From contig NZ_CP042968.1 of assembly GCF_001693515.2 (NCBI RefSeq), positions 2,232,001-2,296,000 of the forward strand: a stretch of 64,000 bases of DNA, in the 5' to 3' direction. The notes beneath the pieces were generated by a model, which did no database searches, was not told the DNA's origin, and worked only from the letters and a program-made list of their open reading frames with translations. Positions 8,746-16,671 of the stretch are shown here, piece by piece (the stretch's first letter is position 1; each line of letters opens with the position of its first letter). A program made the position numbers and the translations under genes. The stretch is from Bradyrhizobium paxllaeri. GTDB taxonomy: Bacteria > Pseudomonadota > Alphaproteobacteria > Rhizobiales > Xanthobacteraceae.

Positions 8746-8839
8746 GGCGCACCATTAACTGTGGCACAACACTCATGCCCCGGGCCAAACCGGACGGGGT
8801 GAGCCCCGTTGCTCAAACCTGAGGATGGAGAGACCCCCA

Positions 8840-9316
8840 ATGACCGCCGAAACCAATTCCGTGCTGAACACCGTCAAGGAAGCCTTCGCGCCCGTCACCG
8901 AGGCGTTCACCAAGCTCCAGAACCTGGAAGTTCCGGAAGCCGCCCGTGAGTTCGTGAAGAAGCAGGCCGAGACCGCGAAGGTTCGCGCTGCCGACTTCCA
9001 TGCCGGTTCCGAGAAGGTCACCGCCGCGATCGAGACCGCCGTTGCCGGTTCGGTCACCGAGGCCGCCAAGATCAGCCGCAACATCCAGCAGGCGCTGTAC
9101 CAGGACGCGGAAGCGTTCTTCGCCGGCATCGACAAGCTCGCTTCGGCCAAGTCGCTGAGCGAAGCCGCCCAGATCCAGTCGGACCTGGTCCGTGCGCGCG
9201 GCGAAGTGCTCGTCTCGCGGGCGAAGGCCTCCAGCGAGTATCTCGGCAAGCTCGTCGCCGACGGTGCCAAGACCGCGCAGGACAATTTCTCCAAGGTCTA
9301 TTCCAAGACCGCCTGA
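8840..9316 (+). CDS. Phasin (PHA granule-associated protein)
   Basis: A 158-residue, all-helical, Ala/Lys/Glu-rich protein of the Phasin_2 family, which coats polyester granules and limits their size. Hydrophobic-amphipathic helices run almost the whole length, with no Pro in the central region and no signal peptide. ATG 8840 is chosen over ATG 8825 because GGAGAG at 8827-8832 is correctly spaced only for the former. It lies downstream of the class III synthase operon behind its own 258-base promoter region and ends at a strong terminator, so it is probably an independent, highly expressed unit. Confidence 0.9.
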   Translation: MTAETNSVLNTVKEAFAPVTEAFTKLQNLEVPEAAREFVKKQAETAKVRAADFHAGSEKVTAAIETAVAGSVTEAAKISRNIQQALYQDAEAFFAGIDKLASAKSLSEAAQIQSDLVRARGEVLVSRAKASSEYLGKLVADGAKTAQDNFSKVYSKTA

Positions 9317-9344
9317 TCGCGATCGCCTGACAACTGCCCAATTC

Positions 9345-9373
9345 GAAGGCCCGCTTAGGCGGGCCTTCTTTTT
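9345..9373 (+). terminator. Rho-independent terminator after the phasin gene
   Basis: Perfect 10-bp stem GAAGGCCCGC / GCGGGCCTTC with a 4-base loop (TTAG), followed by five T residues. Confidence 0.93.
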
Positions 9374-9387
9374 GTCGGGTATGCGCT

Positions 9388-9485
9388 GTCATTCCGGACG
9401 ACGCGAAGCGGCGATCCGGAATCTCGAGATTCTCAGGGGCGCAAGGGGCGCCCCATAGTTCGTGCTTCGCACGCCCCGGAATGAC
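9388..9485. repeat. Intergenic palindromic repeat, family C (copy 1)
   Basis: Outer arms GTCATTCCGG and CCGGAATGAC with an inner GGAATCTCGAGATTC palindrome. The second copy is at 17760. Confidence 0.85.
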
Positions 9486-9540
9486 GGCAGTGGGTGCATC
9501 GCGCTATGATCGAAGTGGGTGTATCTCTTCGAAAGCCGTC

Positions 9541-10827
9541 ATGACGCTTCCCGCCACCTTCGTCATCGACACGCCCGGCGACGCCGCGCGCGCCGCCGAG
9601 TTGCGGCGCGTGAAGTTGCTGGCGACAGGAGTGTTGGCGGCGACGTTTGTCGTTTTCCTTGGCGCGAAGGCGCTGGTGCCGGTACATCCGGTATTCGGCT
9701 TCATCGCGGCCTTTGCCGAGGCCGCTACCATCGGCGGTCTCGCCGACTGGTACGCCGTGGTCGCGCTGTTCAAACGGCCGCTGGGCCTGCCGATCCCGCA
9801 CACCGCGATCATCCAGAGCAACCAGCACCGCATCGCCGACAAGCTCGGCGAATTCATCGAACAGCATTTCCTCGAAGCCGCGCCCGTCGAAGCAAAACTG
9901 CGGCAGATCGATTTCGGCTCGTTCATTGCCGACTGGCTCCGCGACCGCAAACGCAGCGAGGATCTCGCGCGCTTTGCGCTGCGGCTGTTGCCCGAGGCGG
10001 TGGCGGCGACCGAGAATTCCGGCCTGATGACCTTCGTCAGCCGCCGCATCACGGCGCAACTGATGGCGATCGATCTGGCGCCGCTCGCCGCCGGCACCTT
10101 GCGTACGTTCGTGAAGGAAGGCCGCCACCAGGGCCTGCTCGACGATCTCCTGCGCGGCGTGCACGAGACGATGACGCAGGCCGAGACCATGGCGATGATC
10201 CGGGAGAAGATCCGCGCCGAATTGCCGACGCTCTTGAAACTCTATCGCGCCGACAAGTTTCTGGTGAACAAGATCGTGGCTTCCGCCACCGCGTTCTTCG
10301 AGGAAGTCCGCAGCGATCCTGCGCATCCGTTCCGCGGCGAGTTCGACCGGATGGTGCTGACCTTCGTCGATCGTCTCGGCACCGATCCGGTGTATGCCGA
10401 GAAGATCGCCGGCCTGAAGCGCGATCTGCTGGCGCGGCCCGAACTGGCCGGCCTTGCGCGCCACATCTGGGCGAACGTGCGCTCCTTCTTCGAGCGCAGC
10501 GCCTCAGGCGAGACGCAGGTGCTGGAGCAGTATCTCGTGCGCATGTTCGTAACCGCAGGCGAGGCCTTGGCGGGTGACGCCGAACTGCGCGCCGAAATCA
10601 ACCAGGGTCTCGTGGCGGTGCTGCGAACCGTCGTCGCCGAACAGAAGAGCGGCGTCTCGACCTTCATCTCCGATCAGGTCAAGTCGTGGGACATGGGGCA
10701 GTTAATCTCGCTCATCGAGATCAATATCGGCCGCGACCTGCAATACATCCGATTCAACGGCTCGCTGATCGGCGGGCTTGCAGGGCTGGCGCTCTACACC
10801 CTCGAATATCTGCTGCGGCTGCTGTGA
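9541..10827 (+). CDS. DUF445 family inner-membrane protein
   Basis: A 428-residue member of the DUF445 (YjiN-like) family, of unknown biochemical role. A hydrophobic segment near residues 26-46 is followed by the conserved AEAATIGGLADWYAVVALFKRPLGLPIPHTAII stretch, which starts near 60; a long soluble helical region follows, and a second membrane segment closes the C-terminus (about 405-426). This predicts both ends in the membrane and a large helical domain between. The ATG at 9541 is preferred to an in-frame ATG at 9481 that falls in the repeat. It appears monocistronic. Confidence 0.85.
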   Translation: MTLPATFVIDTPGDAARAAELRRVKLLATGVLAATFVVFLGAKALVPVHPVFGFIAAFAEAATIGGLADWYAVVALFKRPLGLPIPHTAIIQSNQHRIADKLGEFIEQHFLEAAPVEAKLRQIDFGSFIADWLRDRKRSEDLARFALRLLPEAVAATENSGLMTFVSRRITAQLMAIDLAPLAAGTLRTFVKEGRHQGLLDDLLRGVHETMTQAETMAMIREKIRAELPTLLKLYRADKFLVNKIVASATAFFEEVRSDPAHPFRGEFDRMVLTFVDRLGTDPVYAEKIAGLKRDLLARPELAGLARHIWANVRSFFERSASGETQVLEQYLVRMFVTAGEALAGDAELRAEINQGLVAVLRTVVAEQKSGVSTFISDQVKSWDMGQLISLIEINIGRDLQYIRFNGSLIGGLAGLALYTLEYLLRLL

Positions 10828-11011
10828 CTAATTCATCACGTCAACGCTTTTACTTTTCCCAAGTGTGATCTGGGCCGCTTGCAAGAGGAAAACCGGTTCC
10901 CTAGCTTTTTATGGAATAATGTTGCGTAGCGAACGATTCTGCTGCGTTGCGTCTAACTGAACCAGCGGCTTGGCTGCCGAGACGTAAGGGGCCAGCCCGA
11001 GAGGAGACACG

Positions 11012-11782
11012 ATGTCCGTTGCTACACAGACGCTTGCGCCGCCGTCCAGGACCCTGATGTTTCTGGAGGGCCGTGCCATTTCCGAATTGGGCGCGTTTCT
11101 CGGCGCGCTGCCGCTGCTGAGCCTCGCGCCGCGCGGTGACGGCCATCCGGTGCTGGTGCTGCCCGGGCTCGTTGCTTCCGATACATCGACACGGCCGCTG
11201 CGAACCTTCCTGCGCAATCGCGGCTACGCCGTCAGCGGCTGGCGGCAGGGCCGCAATCTCGGTCTGCGTCATGGCGTGCAGGACGCGATGGTCGATCTGG
11301 TGCAGGAGCTGAACGACACGCATGGCCGCAAGGTCTCGCTGGTCGGCTGGAGCCTTGGCGGCCTCTATGCGCGCCAGCTCGCCAAGATGATGCCGGAGCG
11401 CGTGCGCTCGGTGATCACGCTCGGCAGCCCGTTTGCGTCGGGCCCGAAGGCGACCAACGCCTGGCGCGTCTACGAGATCGCGAGCGGCCGCCGCGCCGAT
11501 GAAGAGGACGCCCGTTTCGGCGGCGCGCTGTCTTCGACGCCACCGGTGCCGACCACCGCCATCTTCAGCCGCACCGACGGCATCTGCGCCTGGCAGGGCT
11601 GCATGGAGAAGACCTCGGCGACTTCCGAAAGCATCGAAGTCGAGAGCAGCCATTGCGGCATGGGCCATCACCCCGCCGTCGTCTACGCAGTCGCCGATCG
11701 CCTGGCGCAGCCGGAAGGCGAGTGGGCGCCGTTCGATCGGAGCGGCTGGCGAAGCGTGGTTTATCCGAATCCGCATCGCTGA
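11012..11782 (+). CDS. Alpha/beta-hydrolase, lipase/acyltransferase-like
   Basis: A 256-residue alpha/beta-hydrolase with the lipase-type elbow GWSLGG (Ser near 114), preceded by HPVLVLPGLVASD, a Pro-Gly oxyanion segment like that of triacylglycerol lipases and PGAP1-like enzymes. FSRTDGICAW and SSHCGMGHHP provide the likely Asp and His. There is no signal peptide. A good ribosome-binding site (GAGAGGAG) precedes ATG 11012. Substrate unknown; the flanking genes give no clear hint. Confidence 0.8.
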   Translation: MSVATQTLAPPSRTLMFLEGRAISELGAFLGALPLLSLAPRGDGHPVLVLPGLVASDTSTRPLRTFLRNRGYAVSGWRQGRNLGLRHGVQDAMVDLVQELNDTHGRKVSLVGWSLGGLYARQLAKMMPERVRSVITLGSPFASGPKATNAWRVYEIASGRRADEEDARFGGALSSTPPVPTTAIFSRTDGICAWQGCMEKTSATSESIEVESSHCGMGHHPAVVYAVADRLAQPEGEWAPFDRSGWRSVVYPNPHR

Positions 11783-11980
11783 GGACGCGGCAAACTCCGA
11801 CAGACTTGCCCTCCTGCGGGGAGAGCGTATGGCGGCTTGTAGATCCTGTCGGGGACTTTCGAATGGCTTTGCTAGTACTTTAGGTACTTGTCCGGCCAGA
11901 ATCTCTGGTGGTGGTGCCAACCCTTAGGTTGTGGCGCAGTCATACTTCGCTTTCGTGCTGGAATGCAGTATGCCCTCCTC

Positions 11981-12472
11981 ATGGCATACGAATTCGATAT
12001 CGAGGTCGACCCCGACCCGCCGTTCACCGACAATCTGGGTTTGGAAATAGTGGAGTTCGCGCTGGGTTACGACGTGGATGCCGACGTCGTTGTCGTCATG
12101 TTGGTGATGCTCGTGCCCGTACACGACCCCGAAGCGCACGATTTGAGGTTCGGCATTCGCGAAAACAGCCTGTCCAAGGAGTGGAAAGTGGGCGGTTTGG
12201 ACTACACCAAGGAATGCGTCGAAAAGTACATTCCCCAGGAATGGCGCGCTTTCGTCCTCATGCAGGTTCGACGAGCCGTACGGACGCTGGTTGATAAGGT
12301 TAAGCCAGACAACATAACCATGGAGACCTACTACGCCGGTCTGGAGCAAAAGGCCCTGCACAAATATGCCCTTATCTGTACTACCGTGTACGGATGTGGG
12401 TATCTCCTCGGAGATCAGTTTCGCGACGAGGAGTCACAAAAGGACTACTGGTTGTTTACAAAGCGGGTTTAA
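11981..12472 (+). CDS. Hypothetical protein with an acidic N-terminus
   Basis: A 163-residue protein I do not recognise. It starts acidic (MAYEFDIEVDPDPP), then has a hydrophobic valine/leucine run (DADVVVVMLVMLVPV, near 32-46) that is more like a buried strand than a membrane helix, and a mixed charged C-terminal half with several Cys and Tyr. Codon use is visibly less GC-biased than in neighbours (TTT, AAA, GTA, ATA occur), hinting at recent acquisition. ATG 11963 (six residues longer) is a possible alternative start; neither has a strong ribosome-binding site. Confidence 0.5.
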   Translation: MAYEFDIEVDPDPPFTDNLGLEIVEFALGYDVDADVVVVMLVMLVPVHDPEAHDLRFGIRENSLSKEWKVGGLDYTKECVEKYIPQEWRAFVLMQVRRAVRTLVDKVKPDNITMETYYAGLEQKALHKYALICTTVYGCGYLLGDQFRDEESQKDYWLFTKRV

Positions 12473-12517
12473 GACCACCGGAAGCGTGCTATATCTATGG
12501 TAGCAGGAGTTGATGCT

Positions 12518-12682
12518 ATGACGCGTGACCAGATCAAGAAGGTCAGCAAAGAAGGTGCTCGCAAGGCGGCCGACCCAAAGTCAGGCAAGCCGGTGAGTGT
12601 CAAGCACATGCAGCGCCTGGCTGAACTGAAGCGTGCAAAAGCCAAATCCGCCCCGATCGATCGGGAGCGTAAGAGGGCCTGA
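12518..12682 (+). CDS. Small, highly basic hypothetical protein
   Basis: A 54-residue protein rich in Lys and Arg (MTRDQIKKVSKEGARKAADP at the start, RERKRA at the end). ATG 12518 is chosen because AGGAG lies at 12505-12509, eight bases upstream; an in-frame ATG at 12497 lacks this. The composition suits a nucleic-acid-binding or ribosome-associated protein but no family is recognised. It follows the hypothetical gene at 11981 by 45 bases and may be transcribed with it. Confidence 0.55.
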   Translation: MTRDQIKKVSKEGARKAADPKSGKPVSVKHMQRLAELKRAKAKSAPIDRERKRA

Positions 12683-12881
12683 GGTCGCCTGTTTATTTAA
12701 ATCGGGGGGGACGATAGAGGCTGCCTGCGCGCAACCTTTTTTATGCGGGTGAGAAGAGTCTCCGCCGCATACTCCTGTCTATCGAATTTGCCGAGGCTGC
12801 CCCTCTCCCCGTGAAGGAAGGGAGAGAGAGAGTAACGGCCGCCATTGTCGCTCTGCCGAAAAACGCGCTATGCCTTGACGC

Positions 12882-13751
12882 ATGCCGCCGCCGCTTACCC
12901 GCATCATCCAGCAGCTAAAGCGCGAACCGTCGCGCACCGGCTCCATCGTCATCACGGTATTCGGGGATGCCATCGTGCCGCGCGGCGGTTCGGTCTGGCT
13001 CGGCACACTGCTGGAATTCTTCGAGCAACTGGACATCGACGCCAGCGTGGTGCGCACCGCGATGTCGCGGCTCACTGCCGATGGCTGGTTCGAGCGCAAT
13101 AAAATCGGTCGCAACAGCTTCTATCGCCTGGTGCAGAGTGGGCGGCAAACTTTTGATATCGCAACGAAACACATCTACGGCCCGCCGGCCTCTGACTGGA
13201 CCGGGCGGTTTGAACTGCTGCTGATTGGCAATGGCGAAGACCGCGACGCTTCCCGCGACGCGCTGAAGAACGCTGGCTTCGGCAGTCCGCTGCCGGGCGT
13301 GTGGGTCGCACCGTCGGGCGTGCCGGTGCCGGAAGAAGCCGCGGGCGCCATCCGTCTCGAAGTGTCTGCTGAAGACGACAGCGGCCGGCGCCTGCTCAGC
13401 GAAAGCTGGCCGCTCGATCGCACCGCGGACGCCTATCAGAAATTCATGAAGACCTTCGCACCGCTGCGGGAGTGGATCGGCCGTGGCGAGCGGCTGGCGG
13501 AAGCCGATGCCTTCACCGCGCGCGTGCTGCTGATCCACCATTACCGCCGCGTCGTGCTGCGCGATCCGCTATTGCCGACCGCGCTGCTGCCCGCGGACTG
13601 GCCGGGCAGGGCCGCCCGCACGCTCTGCGGCGAGATCTATCGCGCGCTGCTTCCGGCGTCCGAACAATGGCTTGACCGGCATGCCACCAATGAAAGCGGT
13701 CCCTTGCCGAAGCCCGGCGCGGAACTTTCGAGGCGTTTCGGCGATCCATAA
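12882..13751 (+). CDS. paaX: PaaX-type transcriptional repressor of phenylacetate catabolism
   Basis: A 289-residue regulator of the PaaX family, which represses paa genes and is released by phenylacetyl-CoA. The N-terminal 90 residues form a winged helix (SVVRTAMSRLTADGWFERNKIGRNSFYRL near 55-84), followed by the PaaX central and C-terminal domains (GVWVAPSG; LIHHYRRVVLRDPLLP, which is highly typical). It lies 75 bases upstream of paaA on the same strand, so it may control its own operon. The start at ATG 12882 gives an N-terminus matching the family; no strong ribosome-binding site is visible. Confidence 0.92.
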   Translation: MPPPLTRIIQQLKREPSRTGSIVITVFGDAIVPRGGSVWLGTLLEFFEQLDIDASVVRTAMSRLTADGWFERNKIGRNSFYRLVQSGRQTFDIATKHIYGPPASDWTGRFELLLIGNGEDRDASRDALKNAGFGSPLPGVWVAPSGVPVPEEAAGAIRLEVSAEDDSGRRLLSESWPLDRTADAYQKFMKTFAPLREWIGRGERLAEADAFTARVLLIHHYRRVVLRDPLLPTALLPADWPGRAARTLCGEIYRALLPASEQWLDRHATNESGPLPKPGAELSRRFGDP

Positions 13752-13806
13752 ATATGTTACAGAATTATATTGCATATCGTAATTTATGTTATATATTGCT
13801 TCCCAA
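13752..13806 (+). promoter_or_regulatory. AT-rich paaA promoter/operator region
   Basis: A sharp AT-rich island between paaX and paaA. TATGTTA occurs at 13753-13759 and 13785-13791 (32 bases apart, about three helical turns) and ATATTGC at 13767-13773 and 13793-13799. Such repeated half-sites before the first structural gene make it the best candidate for the paa promoter and PaaX-binding region; the motif does not exactly match the E. coli PaaX site as I know it. Confidence 0.45.
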
Positions 13807-13826
13807 CAAATACCGGGAGGTCCGCC

Positions 13827-14819
13827 ATGTACACGCAGGCGCTCAATACGTCCGACGGCGACGATCGCCACATTGAGGACGCCGAACGGGCCACGCAGTT
13901 TCAGGCGCGCATCGACGCCGACGAGCGCATCGAGCCGAACGACTGGATGCCGGCGGCCTATCGCAAGACGCTGACGCGGCAGATTTCCCAGCACGCCCAT
14001 TCCGAAATCGTCGGCATGCTGCCCGAGGGCAACTGGATCACGCGCGCGCCGTCGCTGCGCCGCAAGGCGGCGCTGCTCGCAAAAGTGCAGGACGAATGCG
14101 GCCACGGCCTCTATCTCTATGCCGCCGCCGAAACCCTCGGCTCCTCGCGCGAAGAGCTGGTCGATGCGATGCTGGCGGGCAAGGCAAAATATTCCTCGAT
14201 CTTCAACTATCCGACGCTGACCTGGGCCGATATCGGCACCATCGGCTGGCTGGTCGACGGCGCGGCGATCATGAACCAGATCCCGCTGTGCCGCTGCTCC
14301 TATGGCCCCTATGCACGCGCGATGATCCGCGTCTGCAAGGAGGAATCCTTCCACCAGCGCCAGGGCTTTGAGATCATGCTGACGCTGTGCCGCGGCACCG
14401 CCGAGCAGAAGGCGATGGCGCAGGATGCGCTGAACCGCTGGTGGTGGCCGGTGCTGATGATGTTCGGTCCGCCCGACCAGGTCAGCCAGCACTCGGACAC
14501 CTCGACCAAATGGAAGATCAAGCGCTTCTCCAATGACGAGCTGCGCCAGAAATTCGTCGATGCCACGGTGCCGCAGGCGCAATTCCTGGGGCTGACCTTT
14601 CCCGATCCAGGCATGAAGCAGAACGAAGCCGGCAATTGGGAATACAGTGCGATCGACTGGGAGGAATTCAAGCAGGTGCTGGCCGGCAATGGTCCCTGCA
14701 ATCGCGACCGCCTCGCGGCGCGGCGCAAGGCGCACGACGACGGCGCCTGGGTGCGCGAGGCTGCGATGGCTTATGCGGAGAAGCGCAAGCGGCGCGCCGC
14801 CTTGCAGGCCGCAGAGTAG
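13827..14819 (+). CDS. paaA: 1,2-phenylacetyl-CoA epoxidase, catalytic subunit PaaA
   Basis: A 330-residue diiron subunit of the multicomponent monooxygenase that epoxidises the aromatic ring of phenylacetyl-CoA with O2. The bacterial-multicomponent ferritin-like metal site is visible as [13 protein letters not shown] (Glu60) and [12 protein letters not shown] (Glu90, His93), with later conserved [13 protein letters not shown] supplying the second half. A strong GGGAGG at 13815-13820 sets the ATG at 13827; an in-frame ATG at 13770 would extend into the AT-rich operator. It is first in paaABCDE and PaaC is its structural partner. Confidence 0.95.
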   Translation: MYTQALNTSDGDDRHIEDAERATQFQARIDADERIEPNDWMPAAYRKTLTRQISQHAHSEIVGMLPEGNWITRAPSLRRKAALLAKVQDECGHGLYLYAAAETLGSSREELVDAMLAGKAKYSSIFNYPTLTWADIGTIGWLVDGAAIMNQIPLCRCSYGPYARAMIRVCKEESFHQRQGFEIMLTLCRGTAEQKAMAQDALNRWWWPVLMMFGPPDQVSQHSDTSTKWKIKRFSNDELRQKFVDATVPQAQFLGLTFPDPGMKQNEAGNWEYSAIDWEEFKQVLAGNGPCNRDRLAARRKAHDDGAWVREAAMAYAEKRKRRAALQAAE

Positions 14820-14830
14820 GGAGGCAATCA

Positions 14831-15118
14831 ATGGCAACGCCGAACATTCCGCTCTGGGAAGTTTTCATTCGCAGCCGCAACGGACTGGCGCACAAGCATG
14901 TCGGCTCGCTGCACGCCACCGACGCCACGCTGGCGCTGCAGGCTGCGCGCGACATCTACACCCGCCGCGGCGAGGGTCTCTCGATCTGGGTGGTGCCATC
15001 GAATGCGATCACGGCGTCCGATCCATCCGAGAAGGGCATGATGTTCGAGCCGGCGGAATCGAAGATCTACCGGCATCCGACGTTCTACGACGTGCCCGAG
15101 GAAGTCGGGCATATGTGA
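14831..15118 (+). CDS. paaB: Phenylacetyl-CoA epoxidase subunit PaaB
   Basis: A 95-residue subunit of the phenylacetyl-CoA epoxidase complex, thought to bridge PaaAC units or aid electron transfer; no cofactor motif. The N-terminus WEVFIRSRNGLAHKHVGSLHA and RRGEGLSIWVVPS are the family signature. AGGGAGG at 14818-14824 overlaps the paaA stop, and the ATG is 11 bases after that stop, showing a tight operon. Confidence 0.93.
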   Translation: MATPNIPLWEVFIRSRNGLAHKHVGSLHATDATLALQAARDIYTRRGEGLSIWVVPSNAITASDPSEKGMMFEPAESKIYRHPTFYDVPEEVGHM

Positions 15119-15121
15119 CGC

Positions 15122-15237
15122 CGTCATTGCGAGCGCAGCGAAGCAATCCATCGCGCCGCAACGGAAGAATGGATTGCTTCCGCCTTCGCTCTTCGAGCTA
15201 CGGCGGACAAGTCGTCGCATCATTTTTCGCAATGACG
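15122..15237. repeat. Family A repeat inside the paa operon (copy 2)
   Basis: CGTCATTGCGAGCG...CGCAATGACG arms with AAGCAATCCAT / ATGGATTGCTT inside; the right arm carries an extra stretch (GCTACGGCGGACAAGTCGTC) relative to copy 1. It separates paaB from paaC. Confidence 0.88.
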
Positions 15238-15255
15238 ATCTAGCAGGTGATTGAA

Positions 15256-16032
15256 ATGACCGTCGCCAACATCTCCGTCTCCGAAACGCCGCTGGTGCTC
15301 TACACCTTGCGCCGCGCTGACGATGCGTTGATCCTCGGCCACCGCCTGTCGGAATGGTGCGGCCACGCGCCGATGCTGGAAGAGGACATGGCGCTCGCCA
15401 ATATGGGCCTCGATTTGCTGGGACAGGCCCGCGAACTCTATTCCTATGCGGCCAAGGTCGAGGGCAGGGACAACGACGAGGACAAGTTCGCGTATCTCCG
15501 CGACGTCCGGCAGTATCGCAATCTGTTGCTGCTGGAACAGCCGAACGGTGATTTCGCGCGCACCATGGTGCGTCAGTTCTTCTACGCCACTTTCGCCGAC
15601 CTCTACTGGCGCGCGATGATGCGCTCCAGCGATCCGACGCTGGCGGCGATCGCGGCGAAATCGGAAAAGGAAAGCGCCTATCACGTCCGCCATTCCTCGG
15701 AATGGATCGTCCGCCTCGGCGACGGCACCGAGGAAAGCCACCGACGGGCGCAAGCGGCCATCGACGAACTCTGGGCCTTCACCGGCGAGATGTTCGCCGT
15801 CGACGACAGCGAGCGCGGTCTGATAGATGCCGGCATCGCGATCGATCCGGCGCCGCTGCGCGCGCAATGGCTGGAGACAATCACCGGCGTCGTCGGCGAA
15901 GCGACGCTCGCCTTGCCGAAGAACGACTGGATGCAGCAGGGCGGCCGCAGCGGCCGGCACAGCGAGCATCTCGGCCATCTCCTCAGCGAGCTGCAATCGA
16001 TGCAGCGAACCTTTCCGGGGGCGACATGGTGA
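15256..16032 (+). CDS. paaC: Phenylacetyl-CoA epoxidase subunit PaaC
   Basis: A 258-residue ferritin-fold, non-catalytic partner of PaaA in the epoxidase core. Signatures include LGHRLSEWCGHAPMLEED, LANMGLDLLGQARELY and SEKESAYHVRHSSEWIVRLGDGT. ATG 15256 follows AGGTGA; a GTG at 15247 is a possible alternative. Its stop overlaps the paaD start, so those two are translationally coupled, whereas a repeat element separates it from paaB. Confidence 0.94.
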   Translation: MTVANISVSETPLVLYTLRRADDALILGHRLSEWCGHAPMLEEDMALANMGLDLLGQARELYSYAAKVEGRDNDEDKFAYLRDVRQYRNLLLLEQPNGDFARTMVRQFFYATFADLYWRAMMRSSDPTLAAIAAKSEKESAYHVRHSSEWIVRLGDGTEESHRRAQAAIDELWAFTGEMFAVDDSERGLIDAGIAIDPAPLRAQWLETITGVVGEATLALPKNDWMQQGGRSGRHSEHLGHLLSELQSMQRTFPGATW

Positions 16033-16529
16033 CGGCGGTTCTCAACGATACCGATTTGCGCCGCCGCGCCTGGGAGGCGGCTGCGCAGGTCGTCGATCCC
16101 GAAATCCCTGTGCTCACCATCGCCGATCTCGGCGTGCTGCGCGATGTCGAGGTTCGTGACGGCCGCGTCGAGGTCGCGATAACGCCGACCTATTCCGGCT
16201 GTCCCGCCATGAACATGATTGCGCTGGAAATCGAACTGGCGCTGGAGCGCGCCGGCCTCGCGCGGCCGATCATTCGCACCGTGCTGTCGCCGGCCTGGAC
16301 CACCGACTGGATGAGCGAGGACGGCCGCAACAAGCTGCGCGCCTACGGCATCGCGCCGCCGCACGCGTCGAATTCGCGCCGCGCGCTGTTTGGGGAGCAG
16401 CAGGTGGCGTGCCCGCAATGCGGTTCCGGGAATACGGAGCTGCTGTCCGAATTCGGCTCGACCTCCTGCAAGGCGCTGTGGCGTTGCAAGGCCTGCCGTG
16501 AACCCTTTGATTATTTCAAGTGCCATTGA
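16026..16529 (+). CDS. paaD: PaaD, iron-sulfur assembly-type maturation protein for the epoxidase
   Basis: A 167-residue protein with an N-terminal MIP18/DUF59 fold (VVDPEIPVLTIADLGVLRDV; TPTYSGCPAMNMI) and a C-terminal zinc-ribbon-like module: CPQCGS near 137-142 and CKACR near 157-161. PaaD is needed for epoxidase activity, probably maturing its iron or Fe-S centres. ATG 16026 overlaps the paaC stop by seven bases (a GTG at 16029 is also possible). Confidence 0.93.
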   Translation: MVTAVLNDTDLRRRAWEAAAQVVDPEIPVLTIADLGVLRDVEVRDGRVEVAITPTYSGCPAMNMIALEIELALERAGLARPIIRTVLSPAWTTDWMSEDGRNKLRAYGIAPPHASNSRRALFGEQQVACPQCGSGNTELLSEFGSTSCKALWRCKACREPFDYFKCH

Positions 16530-16541
16530 GGCCCTCTATGC

Positions 16542-16658
16542 CGTCATTGCGAGCGAAGCGACCTGTCCGCCGTAGCTCAACGAGCGAAGGCGGAAGCAAT
16601 CCATGCCGCCGCGTGACGAGAGATGGATTGCTTCGTCGCTTCGCTCCTCGCAATGACG
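16542..16658. repeat. Family A repeat inside the paa operon (copy 3)
   Basis: Same arms as copies 1 and 2, with the same internal GTCCGCCGTAGCTCAACGAG-type insertion as copy 2 but in the left arm (reverse orientation). It lies between paaD and paaE. Confidence 0.88.
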
Positions 16659-16671
16659 GTGGAGACAACTG

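Noticed and set aside
8762-8778. Possible sigma-54 promoter (GTGGCACAACACTCATGCC) before the phasin
   Set aside because: The GG to GC distance is 12 bases instead of the required 10, and there is no nearby enhancer-binding protein gene.
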